A DNA stretch of 64,000 nucleotides from Vibrio ouci (GTDB lineage Bacteria; Pseudomonadota; Gammaproteobacteria; Enterobacterales; Vibrionaceae), in assembly GCF_004551525.1 (NCBI RefSeq), contig NZ_SATR01000003.1, positions 1-64,000 of the forward strand. Reading direction: 5' to 3'. Within the stretch, counting starts at the first letter, position 1, and every line of letters begins with the position of its first letter. The translations under genes were made by a program, and so were the position numbers. A model generated the notes under the pieces. The model searched no databases. It saw only the letters and a program-made list of their open reading frames with translations, and had not been told where the DNA came from. Below, piece after piece: positions 1 to 10,111 of this stretch.

Positions 1-22
1 CAGCTTTCCGAATTAAAGAATT

Positions 23-143
23 TGCTTGGCGACCATAGCGATTTGGACCCACCTGATTTCCATGCCGAACTCAGAAGTGAAACGAATTAGCGCCGATGGT
101 AGTGTGGGGTTTCCCCATGTGAGAGTAGGACATCGCCAGGCTT
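23..143 (+). rRNA. rrf: 5S ribosomal RNA
   Basis: Matches the gammaproteobacterial 5S rRNA along its whole length. It opens with TGCTTGGCGACCATAGCG, has the conserved CCGAACTCAGAAGTGAAAC block in the middle, and closes with CATCGCCAGGCTT, which pairs with the 5' end to form helix I. The 23S gene must lie just outside the left edge; bases 1-22 are the 23S-5S spacer. This marks the distal end of an rRNA operon. Confidence 0.96.
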
Positions 144-211
144 TAAATATTGTTACCCGTGTAAACGTGTAACCACATCATCAGTGTACTAATCTGACGA
201 TGACAATTTGT

Positions 212-302
212 GGAGAGATGGCTGAGTGGTTGAAAGCACCGGTCTTGAAAACCGGCATACGTTAATAGCGTATCTAGGGTTCAAATCCCTATCTCTCCGC
301 CA
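212..302 (+). tRNA. tRNA-Ser (anticodon UGA)
   Basis: A complete class II tRNA with an encoded CCA. The acceptor stem GGAGAGA pairs with TCTCTCC, followed by discriminator G and CCA at 300-302. The anticodon loop CTTGAAA places UGA at 246-248. A long variable arm of serine type (TACGTTAATAGCGTA) precedes the T arm, which carries GGTTCAAATCC. It lies 68 bases after the 5S gene and may be co-transcribed with the rRNA operon. Confidence 0.97.
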
Positions 303-307
303 CATTG

Positions 308-339
308 AAAAGCCTCGCTAGAAATAGCGAGGCTTTTTT
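308..339 (+). terminator. Rho-independent terminator after tRNA-Ser
   Basis: The stem AAAAGCCTCGCTA pairs with TAGCGAGGCTTTT across a GAAA tetraloop and is followed by a run of T. It ends the tRNA, and possibly the rRNA operon, transcript. Confidence 0.9.
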
Positions 340-348
340 CATTGTTTA

Positions 349-375
349 AGCCCGTTGCTCACGCAACGGGCTTTT
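349..375 (+). terminator. Second terminator in tandem
   Basis: AGCCCGTTGC pairs with GCAACGGGCT around a short loop and is followed by TTTT. It lies ten bases after the first terminator, so the rRNA/tRNA transcript has a double stop. Confidence 0.85.
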
Positions 376-432
376 TGCGTTTTATGGCTAAGCTTTATAC
401 CGATCTTTGGTATGCTATAGAAAACACGTCAA

Positions 433-1332
433 ATGCAGTTGCCGATGATTAATAACGTAAACCTCGCCGATATTCGCTCTTTTGTGTTAATTGCCCAGCT
501 TGGTAACTTCACTAAGGCTGCGGAATCACTTAACGTCTCTCGCTCTCATGTCTCGCGCCAGATCTCTGCCTTGGAATCTCGTATGGGAGTGAGTTTAGTC
601 ACCCGTACAACCCGATCATTGAAATTAACCTACGCTGGGGAGCGCTTCTATAAGCAATGTGAGTCAGCACTGATGCAGGTTGAGCAAGCTTTGTTAGCCG
701 CGGTTGATGATACAGAGCAGGTACAAGGTCATATTCGCATCAATAGTGTTGGCGGGCCTTTAGGAGAGGATGTCGTTGCCAATTATGTCGGCCAGTTTAT
801 GCGCCAACATCAGGATATTACCGTCGAGATAGATTTCTCTAGCCCGCGAATCGACTTGATTGAAGATCAGTTTGATATCGCTTTCCGCATGGGAAAACTC
901 GAAGACGCAAACTTTATTGGTCGCCACCTAAGTGATATTGAAATGGTGACCCTAGCCAGTCCCGATTACTTGGCGACTTCTGGTGAACCAGAGCACCCGA
1001 AACAACTGTTAGAGCACCGAGTTTTGCGCGGTTCAGTAACTCGTTGGAGTTACCAGCATCAGGCAGATGAGAGTCGTTATGAAGTTTCGGTATCAGCACA
1101 TCTAGTATGCAAGAATGGGCGGGCGCTCGTTGCTGGCGCCTTGCAGGGCAATGGTATTATCCGTGTACCTGCGATGTATTGTATGAATGAAATTGAGCAA
1201 GGCTCTTTAGTGCCAATTATGCGTAATTGGAAAGTTGAGTCGGTCCCTTTTTATGCCATTTATCATCGCGACAAGTATCAGCCTAAACGGCTAAAAGCGT
1301 TTATTGACTTCATGCAGCAGCAATTTAAGTAA
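433..1332 (+). CDS. LysR-family transcriptional regulator
   Basis: A 299-residue protein with the usual LysR length and layout. The N-terminal winged helix-turn-helix lies at about residues 12-70 (FTKAAESLNVSRSHVSRQIS, then the TRTTRSLKLTYAGERFY wing). The C-terminal effector-binding domain runs from about 95 to 295. The type resembles the regulators close to quinone, antibiotic or aldehyde response genes, but the effector cannot be read from the sequence. No Shine-Dalgarno sequence is clear before ATG 433; an in-frame ATG at 445 is an alternative. It stands alone, converging on add, so its target is not indicated by a divergent neighbour. Confidence 0.9.
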   Translation: MQLPMINNVNLADIRSFVLIAQLGNFTKAAESLNVSRSHVSRQISALESRMGVSLVTRTTRSLKLTYAGERFYKQCESALMQVEQALLAAVDDTEQVQGHIRINSVGGPLGEDVVANYVGQFMRQHQDITVEIDFSSPRIDLIEDQFDIAFRMGKLEDANFIGRHLSDIEMVTLASPDYLATSGEPEHPKQLLEHRVLRGSVTRWSYQHQADESRYEVSVSAHLVCKNGRALVAGALQGNGIIRVPAMYCMNEIEQGSLVPIMRNWKVESVPFYAIYHRDKYQPKRLKAFIDFMQQQFK

Positions 1333-1360
1333 ACCTAGTTTAAGCGCGCGTAGCGGGTAC

Positions 1361-1389
1361 AAAAAAGCCGACAACAATGTGTCGGCTTT
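1361..1389 (-). terminator. Terminator between LysR gene and add
   Basis: The stem AAAGCCGAC/GTCGGCTTT is followed on the minus strand by a run of six T. It serves add, and may also work weakly for the converging LysR gene. Confidence 0.8.
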
Positions 1390-1405
1390 GGTATGTAAGG
1401 CTAAA

Positions 1406-2410
1406 TTAAACGCGATTTGAAACCTTGTCTTTTAGCGCTTGTTTTTCTGCGTCTGAGATGAACGCTAGTTCAAGGCCATTGATTTGCGCTTGGCGAATTT
1501 GCTCTTGAGATAGACCTGCTTGAGGTGCAGCAACTTCATATTCGTAAGGAAGCTCAATACCTTCAACCGCTGGATCATCAGTGTTTAGGCAGGCTAGAAC
1601 GCCGTGCTCAAGGAACTGCTTCAGAGGGTGGTTGGTTAGTGACTCAACCGTGCTAGTTTGGAAGTTAGATGTCAGACATGACTCAATACCAATGCGGTTT
1701 GCCGCTAGGTAGTCCATTAGCTTAGGATCATGGATAGCTTTAACACCGTGACCGATACGTGTTGCACCAAGCTCTTGGATAGCTTGCCACATACTTTCTG
1801 CACCAGCCGCTTCACCAGCGTGTACTGTTACATTAAGGCCTGCGTCTTTTACTTGCGCGAAGTGCTTAACGAAGCGATCGCCTGGTTGACCCAGTTCATT
1901 ACCCGCTAGGTCAACAGCGACAATGTGATCTTTCTGAGTCAGGATTGCATCTAGCTCTTGCTGACATGCATCTGTACCAAATGTACGGCTCATGATGCCG
2001 ATTAGGTTCGCCTTGATGCCAAAGTCACGCATACCAGCTTGAACGCCATCTACAACCGCTTCAACTACGCCTGCTACTGGAAGCTTGTGTTTCATCGCCA
2101 TGTAGTATGGAGAAAAACGCAGCTCAGCATAATCGATTTGAGCGTTAAGTGCGTCTTCAACGTTTTCGTAAGCAACGCGGCGACAAGCGTCGAGGTCACC
2201 CAGTACAGCAACACCCCAGTCTAACTTTGAAAGGAACGCAACAAGTGATGGCTCCGCTTCAACGATTTGAACGTGCGGAGTAAGAGACTCGACATCGTAA
2301 GCGGGTAGAGCAACACCAAACTTCTGACCTAGTTCTAGGATTGTTTTTGTGCGGATATTACCATCAAGGTGACGGTGCAAATCAGTGAGAGGAAGATTTT
2401 TGGTTATCAT
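1406..2410 (-). CDS. add: Adenosine deaminase
   Basis: Hydrolyses adenosine and deoxyadenosine to inosine and deoxyinosine in cytosolic purine salvage. The chosen start (ATG at 2410, preceded by GGAA) gives 334 residues, the normal bacterial length. A longer frame from 2455 adds 15 unlikely residues. The zinc and catalytic residues fall at the expected places: His12 and His14 in LHRHLDGN, His197 and Glu200 in HAGEAAG, and Asp278 in NTDDP. The leader is about 100 bases at most before the next gene's stop codon. No purine riboswitch is visible in it, unlike the well-known add leader of Vibrio vulnificus. Confidence 0.96.
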   Translation of the reverse strand: MITKNLPLTDLHRHLDGNIRTKTILELGQKFGVALPAYDVESLTPHVQIVEAEPSLVAFLSKLDWGVAVLGDLDACRRVAYENVEDALNAQIDYAELRFSPYYMAMKHKLPVAGVVEAVVDGVQAGMRDFGIKANLIGIMSRTFGTDACQQELDAILTQKDHIVAVDLAGNELGQPGDRFVKHFAQVKDAGLNVTVHAGEAAGAESMWQAIQELGATRIGHGVKAIHDPKLMDYLAANRIGIESCLTSNFQTSTVESLTNHPLKQFLEHGVLACLNTDDPAVEGIELPYEYEVAAPQAGLSQEQIRQAQINGLELAFISDAEKQALKDKVSNRV

Positions 2411-2484
2411 TATCGTCGTTCCAATTAAATGAATTGAGCTAAGTATAAGAATCAAAGACAGAAGTGTCAGTAGATTAAGAGCAT

Positions 2485-2510
2485 AAAACCAACCATATAT
2501 GTTGGTTTTT
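2485..2510 (-). terminator. Terminator of the GGDEF-EAL gene
   Basis: AAAACCAAC and GTTGGTTTT form a stem around a CATATAT loop. The hairpin overlaps the TAA stop codon of the leftward GGDEF-EAL gene and is followed on the minus strand by an A/T-rich tail. Confidence 0.65.
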
Positions 2511-5049
2511 ATTTCATGTTAACCAAATCTGTTGGCCATTCATCGAATGGGACTGGCCGGCTATACAGAAATCCTTGCCCTTGTTGGCAGTTGAGTTGAG
2601 TTAGCATTTGCGCTTGCTCTGACGTTTCGATACCTTCTGCCACTAAGGTTACTTTCATGCCCCGCGTCATGTTAATGATGGCAGCGACAATTGAAGTATC
2701 TAACTCTTGAGGTGAGAGTTTATCAACAAAGGTACGATCGATCTTGATGCAGTCAAATGGCAGCTTATGTAAATACGCCAGTGAGCTATAACCAGTACCA
2801 AAGTCATCAATGGCAATGTGAACACCTAAATCCCTGATTGCCTGCATGTTTTGTAAGGTCACAGGATCGTTATCAACAATGCGTGACTCAGTGATCTCTA
2901 AGGTTAGATTGGTTGGATTCAAGGTTGATTGAGTGAGTATTTTTTGCAAGGTTGAGATGAAATCTGGCTGTGAAAGTTGATTCACCGACACGTTGACGTG
3001 CATGTGGAAATCAGAGTTCCACTTACCTGCTCTAATACCTCGTACCGTGTCATTACACGCTTGCAGTAGAATTTGTTCTCCAACCGCCTCGATTAAGCCA
3101 CTCTCTTCTGCTATTGGGATGAATTCTAATGGCGAAATCAGCCCAGACGATGGCGACAACCAACGTGCAAGCGCTTCAGCACCAATTACCTCGCCACTAC
3201 TGAGGTCAATTAGAGGCTGGTAGAAGGGGACAAATTCTTTATGTTCAATCGCGTCTTTAATTTTCGCGACCATCAAGGTGCGTTTACGCGAAATGTCTGC
3301 CATTTCAGGACGATAGAAGCTGATATTCGACAGTTCTCTTTTGGCATTGCTAAGAGCGATACTGCCATTACGTAGCCATAACGTCATATTGAAATCCGGG
3401 CCACTCTCGACCACGCCAATAGATACACTGATGACGACATTGTCTTGCCCCATGATAAAAGGGGAAGCAAACACTTGATGAATACGGTTGGCCGCTAGCA
3501 CCAGATCTTGCTCAGTTTGCTTTTTCGATGTGTAGATGGCGAATTCATCACCGCCTATTCTGGCTAGATAGTGATCTTCAGAATATATGGAATGTAACCG
3601 CTGAGAGATGTTGATGAGTAGCTGGTCACCTTTGTAATGACCTAGACTGTCATTGATATCACGAAACTTTTTGATACCGACTAGCATCAAAGAGCCATTG
3701 AGGGCTGGCAGCTTATCACAGCTATCAATAAGGCCTTCTCGGCTATATAGCTTAGTCAGAGAATCATAAAGCAACTGGGAACGCAGTGCGCGGAATGAGG
3801 CTTTGAGGTTATTGGCCATTTCATTGAACGCATACACTAACATGGTTGTTTCGTAGATATTGCCGGGCTGGGGCATGGTACTTTCCCAGTCCCCTTTAGC
3901 TAGATGTTTTGCTGCACTAGCGGTTGAAGTGATCGGTGCTACGACCCTGTTGAAAGCAAATAAGCCCAACGCAATACCAATCAGACTGGCGATGATACCA
4001 ATGATCCAACTGTCTCTTTGGCTTTCTGGGAGTTTACCGAGCAAGTCAGATTCTGAAATCGCAACACCGATATACCACTTAAGGCCATGTTCATCCACAT
4101 AGGGAGTTAAATGGTTAAAGTAGCGCTGATTATTTATTTCAAGAGCGAAGCGTTGGAAGCCATCTTGGGAGTAAAGCCCATTGGCTTGAGAATATTTAGC
4201 ATTGGCTTTTACGATCGGGTTCGCGCTTTCGGTTGCTAGGAGGCGCTCGCCTTTTTTGCTGAAAGGTGTTCCCCAAGAAATAACGGTGCCATTAGTTGAA
4301 TGAGCAACCAATCTTTTCTTGTCGTCCACAAGGTAAATAACAGCATTGGTCTGCAGCTGTTGGTCTTTTAGAAATAAATTGAAGGTGTCAATTTTGACGT
4401 CTGTGACAACCACTCCTTGAAAGTCTTGGTCATAAAATACTGGGGTCAGGGCTGATAGGGTAATTTCTTGTCTTTCATCTGCGTTGGTGTAGATCGATGA
4501 CCACATAGGCGTGAGACTTTTGGCCACAGGCGCATACCAAGGGCGAATACGAGGGTCATAGCCATTGATTACAGAACGTATATCTTGGCTGATAGTCTGG
4601 CCACGATAAATCACCAACTGCTGCTCGGTTCGGTCATCTTGAACCATTAAGGTGTAAGCTTTGTTCGGCTCTTTCCTAAAGCCAATATACTCAGCACCCT
4701 CGCCACCATAGCCAATAACGTCTAATTGAGGGATAGAATCATAGAGTGAGCGAAATGAAGTCAGGAAGTAACGTTCAATGTCACTGGTATCTCCCCGTTG
4801 GTAGAGGCGATTGAAACTGATTGAGTGGCTCAGTGCTAGGCTTGCTTGAAAGGGTTCATTAAGAAAGCGATTTAATTCAAGGGTGACGTTAGCTGTTAAA
4901 GCGGATAATTGCTTATCACTAATATCAACGACCATCTCTTCATAGCTATGCTTCTGGACAGTCACTATTACCCCGATAGTAATGATGAAGATCATTACAA
5001 AAGGCAGTACTACCGCAGTTCTTAGCGTGATTTGTGTAGTCGCTGACAT
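2509..5049 (-). CDS. Membrane GGDEF-EAL cyclic-di-GMP protein with Cache sensor
   Basis: A predicted inner-membrane protein that senses a periplasmic signal and makes or breaks cyclic di-GMP. From ATG 5049 it has 846 residues: a membrane segment at about 11-32, a periplasmic double-Cache region of roughly 300 residues, a second membrane segment at about 345-366, a HAMP linker, a GGDEF domain and a C-terminal EAL domain. The GGDEF motif is intact ([10 protein letters not shown]). The EAL domain also looks complete: [29 protein letters not shown] and AEGIET are all present. No RxxD inhibitory site sits five residues before GGDEF. An upstream TTG at 5121 would add 24 residues lacking any signal-like character, so ATG 5049 is preferred. 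Whether synthesis or hydrolysis dominates cannot be told. Confidence 0.93.
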   Translation of the reverse strand: MSATTQITLRTAVVLPFVMIFIITIGVIVTVQKHSYEEMVVDISDKQLSALTANVTLELNRFLNEPFQASLALSHSISFNRLYQRGDTSDIERYFLTSFRSLYDSIPQLDVIGYGGEGAEYIGFRKEPNKAYTLMVQDDRTEQQLVIYRGQTISQDIRSVINGYDPRIRPWYAPVAKSLTPMWSSIYTNADERQEITLSALTPVFYDQDFQGVVVTDVKIDTFNLFLKDQQLQTNAVIYLVDDKKRLVAHSTNGTVISWGTPFSKKGERLLATESANPIVKANAKYSQANGLYSQDGFQRFALEINNQRYFNHLTPYVDEHGLKWYIGVAISESDLLGKLPESQRDSWIIGIIASLIGIALGLFAFNRVVAPITSTASAAKHLAKGDWESTMPQPGNIYETTMLVYAFNEMANNLKASFRALRSQLLYDSLTKLYSREGLIDSCDKLPALNGSLMLVGIKKFRDINDSLGHYKGDQLLINISQRLHSIYSEDHYLARIGGDEFAIYTSKKQTEQDLVLAANRIHQVFASPFIMGQDNVVISVSIGVVESGPDFNMTLWLRNGSIALSNAKRELSNISFYRPEMADISRKRTLMVAKIKDAIEHKEFVPFYQPLIDLSSGEVIGAEALARWLSPSSGLISPLEFIPIAEESGLIEAVGEQILLQACNDTVRGIRAGKWNSDFHMHVNVSVNQLSQPDFISTLQKILTQSTLNPTNLTLEITESRIVDNDPVTLQNMQAIRDLGVHIAIDDFGTGYSSLAYLHKLPFDCIKIDRTFVDKLSPQELDTSIVAAIINMTRGMKVTLVAEGIETSEQAQMLTQLNCQQGQGFLYSRPVPFDEWPTDLVNMK

Positions 5050-5210
5050 AAATAGTTTTCTATTATTACCGTATTTAGTATTGTATCTTTTATGGTAAAT
5101 GCAAGCGAGGCTTTTGGTCAAAAAATAGGTAACCTCGCTCTAACTATAAATAGAATAGAGTAAATATTACCTATTAGTGCTAACGAACTTGGTTGGTGCT
5201 GAGTGAGTTG

Positions 5211-6617
5211 CTAATTAGTAAGCTCCTTTAGCTTGCGCGTTAGCGTGTTGCGCCCCCAACCTAAAACCTTTGCTGCATCCTGTTTATGGCCATTGGTATG
5301 TTCTAATGCCGCTTCCAAAAGTATACGTTCAAATTCAGGAAGTGCGTAAGAGAGAAGCTCCGTATCGCCCTGAGTGAGTGAATTTCTCGCCCAGCTTGCC
5401 AGTTGTTGCTGCCATGTGCCTGATACTGCTTGCTCTCCGATGGCCTTTTCTTCGAAAAGTTCAGGAGGGAGATCGCTTGGCAATACCTCCGTTCCGCTCG
5501 CCATAACAGTTAGCCAACGGCAGATATTTTCTAGTTGGCGAACGTTACCTGGCCAATTGAGCTGAGTCAGTTTGTCTGCTGTCGATGGGTGGAGCGTTTT
5601 AACATCAACCCCTAACTCTTCTGCTGCAAGGGCCAAGAAATGTAATGCTAGCTTTTCAACGTCCTGTTTACGCTCGCGTAATGCGGGGATCTGAATACGA
5701 ATCACATTTAGCCGGTGAAATAGGTCTTCGCGAAAGTCACCTTTGTGCACCAACTGCTCAAGATTTTGGTGAGTTGCCGCTACGATTCGCACATCGACTT
5801 TGATCGGCGAATGGCCGCCAACACGATAAAACTGTCCATCGGCGAGTACCCTTAGCAGACGAGTTTGAATATCCAGTGGCATATCGCCTATTTCGTCTAA
5901 GAAAAGTGTGCCGCCATTAGCCTGCTCAAAACGCCCCTGTCTAACACTGTTAGCCCCAGTAAATGCCCCTTTCTCATGGCCAAAAAGCTCAGATTCGATT
6001 AAATCCTTGGGGATTGCCGCCATATTGAGTGCAATAAAGGGTTTGCTGGCTCTTGGGCTATGGCGGTGCAAGGCATGGGCGACCAGTTCTTTACCGGTGC
6101 CGGATTCACCATTAATCAGTACCGAGATAGAAGAGCGTGAAAGCCTGCCAATGGCACGAAACACTTCCTGCATTGCTGGCGCTTCACCAATAATCTCGGG
6201 AGGGGTGTAGTCCTCTTCCGCTAATGAGGCTTGATCTTGCTTTTGCTCTTGGCTGTGAGCAATTGCGCGTTCGACCAGCGTCAGTGTCTCATCAACATCA
6301 AATGGCTTAGGTAGGTATTCAAATGCACCTTTTTGATAGGCGTTTACCGCTGCATCAAGATCGGAGTGCGCCGTCATGATAATCACCGGCAGTTCAGGAG
6401 AGCGATCGTTGACTTGTTTTAACAGCTCCAAGCCATCCATTCCCGGCATGCGAATATCAGAGACGAGTACATCAGGAGTTTCACGTTCGAGCGCCATCAG
6501 CACGCTTTCTGCATCCGAGAAGGTCTCGCATTTAATGTTGGCCGAAGAGAGTGTTTTCTCCATCACCCAGCGAATGGAGCTGTCGTCATCAACAACCCAA
6601 ACATACCCTTTACTCAT
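5211..6617 (-). CDS. glnG: Nitrogen regulator NtrC (sigma-54 activator)
   Basis: A response regulator that, when phosphorylated by NtrB, activates sigma-54 promoters under nitrogen limitation. Its 468 residues are the family norm. The receiver domain spans 1-120 with phospho-acceptor Asp54 (VSDIRMPGMDG). The AAA+ domain spans about 140-375 with Walker A GESGTGKE and the sigma-54 contact loop GAFTGA. A Fis-type helix-turn-helix lies at the C terminus (AAKVLGWGRNTLTRKLKEL). The start ATG 6617 has a good ribosome site (GGAAGAG). It is 35 bases after ntrB, so the two are co-transcribed. Its likely binding site upstream of glnA is annotated at 10095. Confidence 0.97.
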   Translation of the reverse strand: MSKGYVWVVDDDSSIRWVMEKTLSSANIKCETFSDAESVLMALERETPDVLVSDIRMPGMDGLELLKQVNDRSPELPVIIMTAHSDLDAAVNAYQKGAFEYLPKPFDVDETLTLVERAIAHSQEQKQDQASLAEEDYTPPEIIGEAPAMQEVFRAIGRLSRSSISVLINGESGTGKELVAHALHRHSPRASKPFIALNMAAIPKDLIESELFGHEKGAFTGANSVRQGRFEQANGGTLFLDEIGDMPLDIQTRLLRVLADGQFYRVGGHSPIKVDVRIVAATHQNLEQLVHKGDFREDLFHRLNVIRIQIPALRERKQDVEKLALHFLALAAEELGVDVKTLHPSTADKLTQLNWPGNVRQLENICRWLTVMASGTEVLPSDLPPELFEEKAIGEQAVSGTWQQQLASWARNSLTQGDTELLSYALPEFERILLEAALEHTNGHKQDAAKVLGWGRNTLTRKLKELTN

Positions 6618-6652
6618 AGTCTCTTCCTTCCAGCAATGCCAATAACGTCAAA

Positions 6653-7699
6653 TTAAATCGGTAAATATATTGTGAATGTTGTTCTACCAGGCCAGCTCTC
6701 GACATCGATCTTACCTTGGTGTTGGTCGATAAGGTTTTGGGCGATGGATAAACCTAGCCCTGTGCCACCTTCTCGCCCACTGACCATTGGGTAGAAAAGG
6801 GTATCTTGTAGATCGGCGGGAATGCCTGGCCCGTTATCGATGATTTCGATACGTGCGGCGAGTTTGCAACGCTGACCGTGGATATTGGCTTGATGCACCG
6901 TTCTGGTGCGAATGGTGATTTGGCCATTATCTTGAGCTCGCAAAATTTGTCCGGCGTTACTTACAATGTTGAGCAGCGCCTGCTCAATTTGCGCCGCATC
7001 CATTAAGATTTCAGGCAAACTTGGATCGTAGTCCCGCTCAATTTCGATGCTTTGATTGGCTTCCAAGTCGACCAGCTGGCGAACTTTCTCTAAGATTAGA
7101 TGCAAGTTTTCCTGCTTCTTCTGCCCAGGTTTTTGTGGGCCTAGCAATCGGTCGACTAAAGCTCGGAGACGATCAGCTTGCTCGATAATGATTTGGGTAT
7201 ATTCAGTGAGGCTAGGATCTGGCAGTGTTCTTTCCAGCAACTGAGCGGCACCTCTTAAGCCACCCAGCGGGTTTTTTATTTCATGCGCTAAACCACGGAC
7301 CAACAATTTGGCCGCTTGTTGTTGCGCATGTTGGTTGAGCTCTTGGCTAAGGCGACGCTGCTGACCGATTTTTCGCATTTCGACCAACAGCATTAACTCT
7401 TTATTCCACTCTATCGGGCTGACCGTGACCTCAAGCATCAGTGGCTTACCATCGACGACAAAAGTCACGTCACTGTCTGTAATGCTTTGCCCGCTTTGTA
7501 ACGGCTGAGAAAGTAAAGCGAGGTCCATAGAGGCGTGTTGAATTAGGTGCGACAGTGGGTGCTCAGTAATTCGCTTGGCGCTTTGAGAGAAAAGCTGTTC
7601 TGCCGCTGGATTGGCATACTTCACCTGCAACGATTCGTTCATGATCAAAATCGAAGTGACTTGGTGATTTAAAATAATATCGTTTAGATCGCTATCCAC
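6653..7699 (-). CDS. glnL: Nitrogen sensor kinase NtrB
   Basis: The cytoplasmic histidine kinase and phosphatase partner of NtrC, normally controlled by PII protein. It has 348 residues: a PAS domain at about 10-110, a dimerisation/phosphoacceptor helix with His139 in GLAHEIKNPLGGLRG, and a C-terminal HATPase with N-box (IEQALLNIVSNAGQ), G1 (EIIDNGPGIP) and G2 (GGTGLGLSIAQ) motifs. No membrane segments are seen, as expected. The start codon is GTG at 7699, preceded by GGAAAGG. Confidence 0.97.
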   Translation of the reverse strand: MDSDLNDIILNHQVTSILIMNESLQVKYANPAAEQLFSQSAKRITEHPLSHLIQHASMDLALLSQPLQSGQSITDSDVTFVVDGKPLMLEVTVSPIEWNKELMLLVEMRKIGQQRRLSQELNQHAQQQAAKLLVRGLAHEIKNPLGGLRGAAQLLERTLPDPSLTEYTQIIIEQADRLRALVDRLLGPQKPGQKKQENLHLILEKVRQLVDLEANQSIEIERDYDPSLPEILMDAAQIEQALLNIVSNAGQILRAQDNGQITIRTRTVHQANIHGQRCKLAARIEIIDNGPGIPADLQDTLFYPMVSGREGGTGLGLSIAQNLIDQHQGKIDVESWPGRTTFTIYLPI

Positions 7700-7801
7700 T
7701 GCCTTTCCCTATCCTTGAATTCCTTTGCACTAAGTTGGTGCAAGTCATTTTTCAAGTATGGCGCATTCAACAAGAGAACTGAAGTGAAATAGTGAGATGC
7801 C

Positions 7802-8350
7802 TCAAGCTTTCGGGGCTATCGGCACGGGTTTCACTGTTGAGCGTTGTAAATGCACCGTAATAGCTTGAGACGATGCAATAAGCTTGCCGTTCCTAACTAC
7901 TTGAATAACCAATGAGTGTGAGCCACGGTCGATGTTTTTTAACTGCCAATTCGGGTTTGTTGTCGCTGCACCATATTTTTCGCCATTGAGGGTTAATTGC
8001 AGCTGCTCTCCTGCTACCAACTCACGACTTAACACTGCTTGTACCGTGATTGCACCATTATTGTTTCTTAGCGCTTCATCGTTGTTAGGGGCGGTGATGG
8101 TGACCGATAGGGGCTTAGGAGTGGCTATTTGAGTGTGAAGTGCTTGTACTTCTGCTTGTTGATAGGGTTCTAACTTAGGAAGAGCGGGCTGTTCAAGGTT
8201 GGGTAACTCGATAGCTTGAGCCTGATTATGATTTGGCGCATCGTCAAAATGCAAGGTGCCGTCTTGGTCGGTCCAAGTGTAGATGGTTTGGCCGTTTGAT
8301 AGCGCACTAAACAGTAGCGCGATGACGCCCAAGAAACTGGTGACTTGCAT
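7802..8350 (-). CDS. DUF4124-domain secreted protein
   Basis: A protein of 182 residues with a signal peptide (about 1-20). A short DUF4124-like module follows at about 22-55 (IYTWTDQDGTLHFDDAP), a motif of small periplasmic proteins that begins with Y-x-W-x-D-x-x-G. After a linker, residues about 80-170 look like an Ig-like or bacterial beta-sandwich fold (SVTITAPNNDEALRNNNG, then GSHSLVIQVV). Function is unknown. It sits between glnA and ntrB in the same direction. The glnA terminator lies just before it, so its transcription may come from read-through or its own promoter. The start ATG 8350 follows GAGGG. Confidence 0.85.
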   Translation of the reverse strand: MQVTSFLGVIALLFSALSNGQTIYTWTDQDGTLHFDDAPNHNQAQAIELPNLEQPALPKLEPYQQAEVQALHTQIATPKPLSVTITAPNNDEALRNNNGAITVQAVLSRELVAGEQLQLTLNGEKYGAATTNPNWQLKNIDRGSHSLVIQVVRNGKLIASSQAITVHLQRSTVKPVPIAPKA

Positions 8351-8410
8351 TGTTCGCCCTCATGTTGTGATGGCAACATACTAGCAGCGGCGCTTTTACT
8401 TAGGGCAATA

Positions 8411-8438
8411 GAAAAGGCTCGCCTGCGAGGCGAGCCTT
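8411..8438 (-). terminator. Terminator of glnA
   Basis: An 11-bp perfect stem (AAGGCTCGCCT/AGGCGAGCCTT) with a GCG loop, followed on the minus strand by TTTT. It lies about 40 bases after the glnA stop and before the DUF4124 gene. Confidence 0.88.
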
Positions 8439-8479
8439 AAATTCATGCAACACGATCGAATGTTAGCAATGAAAGTCGA

Positions 8480-9889
8480 TTATACAGAGTAGTAAAGTTC
8501 GAACTCTAGTGGGTGAGTTGTCATGTTTACTTTCTCTACATCTTCAGATTTCAGACCGATGTATGAATCGATGAAGTCGTCAGAGAATACACCGCCAGCT
8601 GTTAGGAACTCACGGTCAGCATCTAGTTCTTCTAGAGCGTCTTTTAGTGAGTAAGCCACTGTTGGGATCTCTGCAGCTTCTTCAGCTGGTAGATCGTAAA
8701 GGTCTTTATCCATTGCTTCGCCTGGGTGGATCTTGTTCTTAATACCGTCAAGACCAGCCATTAGCATTGCTGCGAAACATAGGTATGGGTTAGCCGCTGG
8801 GTCACCGAAACGAACTTCGATACGACGCGCTTTCGGGCTTGGTACCACTGGGATACGGATAGAAGCAGAACGGTTACGTGCTGAGTAAGCAAGCATAACA
8901 GGTGCTTCAAAGCCTGGTACAAGACGCTTGTACGAGTTAGTTGATGGGTTAGCAAATGCGTTGATTGCGCGAGCGTGCTTGATGATACCACCGATGTAGT
9001 ACAGAGCCATTTCAGATAGGCCGCCGTACTTGTCACCAGCAAATAGGTTAACGCCATCTTTTGCTAGAGATTGGTGAACGTGCATACCAGAGCCGTTATC
9101 ACCAACTAGTGGTTTAGGCATGAATGTCGCAGTCTTACCAAACGCGTGAGCAACGTTGTGTACAACGTACTTGTAGATTTGGATTTCATCCGCTTTAGTC
9201 GTTAGAGTGTTAAAGCGAGTCGCGATTTCGTTCTGACCTGCAGTTGCAACTTCGTGGTGGTGCGCTTCAACAACAAGACCCATCTCTTCCATGATTAGAC
9301 ACATTGCAGAGCGGATGTCTTGTGAAGAGTCAACTGGTGCTACTGGGAAGTAACCACCTTTAACGCCTGGACGGTGACCTTTGTTACCTTCTTCGTAGTC
9401 AGAACCTGTGTTCCAAGCTGCTTCCACGTCGTCAATCTTGAAGAAAGAACCAGACATGTCAGTTGCGAACTTAACGTCGTCAAATAGGAAGAACTCTGGC
9501 TCAGGACCGATAAGTACTGTGTCAGCAACACCAGTAGAGCGCATGAAGTCTTCAGCGCGCTTAGCGATAGAGCGTGGGTCACGGTCATAACCTTGCATAG
9601 TAGCAGGTTCAAGGATGTCACAACGGATGTTTAGCGTTGCATCTTCTGTGAATGGGTCAAGAACCGCTGATGATGCGTCAGGCATCATTACCATGTCTGA
9701 CTCGTTGATGCCTTTCCAGCCAGCAACAGAAGAACCATCGAACATCTTACCTTCTTCGAAGAAGTCTGCGTCAACTTGGTGAGAAGGTATAGAGATATGC
9801 TGCTCTTTACCTTTAGTATCAGTAAAGCGTAGGTCAACAAACTTAACTTCGTTTTCTTGGATCAGCGATAGAACGTTTTCTACTGACAT
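8480..9889 (-). CDS. glnA: Glutamine synthetase, type I
   Basis: Makes glutamine from glutamate, ammonia and ATP in the cytosol as a dodecamer. The 469 residues match the type I-beta enzyme. Visible signatures are the N-terminal beta-Grasp region ([11 protein letters not shown]), the metal-binding [10 protein letters not shown], the ATP-binding [16 protein letters not shown], and the adenylylation loop [12 protein letters not shown], whose Tyr is the target of GlnE in this class. The start ATG 9889 is preceded by GGAGGTTATC. Transcription is expected from the sigma-54 promoter at about 10004 with NtrC bound further upstream. Confidence 0.98.
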   Translation of the reverse strand: MSVENVLSLIQENEVKFVDLRFTDTKGKEQHISIPSHQVDADFFEEGKMFDGSSVAGWKGINESDMVMMPDASSAVLDPFTEDATLNIRCDILEPATMQGYDRDPRSIAKRAEDFMRSTGVADTVLIGPEPEFFLFDDVKFATDMSGSFFKIDDVEAAWNTGSDYEEGNKGHRPGVKGGYFPVAPVDSSQDIRSAMCLIMEEMGLVVEAHHHEVATAGQNEIATRFNTLTTKADEIQIYKYVVHNVAHAFGKTATFMPKPLVGDNGSGMHVHQSLAKDGVNLFAGDKYGGLSEMALYYIGGIIKHARAINAFANPSTNSYKRLVPGFEAPVMLAYSARNRSASIRIPVVPSPKARRIEVRFGDPAANPYLCFAAMLMAGLDGIKNKIHPGEAMDKDLYDLPAEEAAEIPTVAYSLKDALEELDADREFLTAGGVFSDDFIDSYIGLKSEDVEKVNMTTHPLEFELYYSV

Positions 9890-9994
9890 CTTGGATAACC
9901 TCCAGTGTTATTAATTCGGTATTAGCGTGATTTGAAATAAATCCAGCATTGATTAATTTCATTTATATCGTATTAATCGATGCTGATTTTACTA

Positions 9995-10012
9995 AAGCCA
10001 AAACCGTGCCAA
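9995..10012 (-). promoter_or_regulatory. Sigma-54 promoter of glnA
   Basis: Read on the minus strand, TTGGCACGGTTTTGGCTT has the -24 GG and -12 GC pairs exactly 10 bases apart and the conserved TGGCACG block. The -12 element is TGGC rather than the commoner TTGC. It lies 106 bases upstream of the glnA start codon. Confidence 0.85.
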
Positions 10013-10094
10013 AAAATTATTCCATTAATTTTCAATAAATTAGCGGGCTAAGTGTGAAAGTGGTGCACTATTTTGCACCAAAATGATCTTGAGT

Positions 10095-10111
10095 TGCACT
10101 GTAATGGTGCA
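10095..10111 (-). promoter_or_regulatory. NtrC binding site upstream of glnA
   Basis: TGCACTGTAATGGTGCA fits the NtrC consensus TGCACY-N5-GGTGCA at every fixed position. Its centre is about 100 bases upstream of the sigma-54 -24 element, a typical enhancer distance. This fits NtrB-NtrC control of glnA. Confidence 0.85.

Noticed and set aside
2411..2508. Adenine riboswitch before add
   Set aside because: I looked for the J2/3 motif TTTCTACC and the P1-P3 layout in the 98 bases upstream and found none.
8761..9621. Minus-strand frames inside glnA in another frame
   Set aside because: They are by-products of biased codon use in glnA, with threonine/serine/leucine-rich low-complexity translations.
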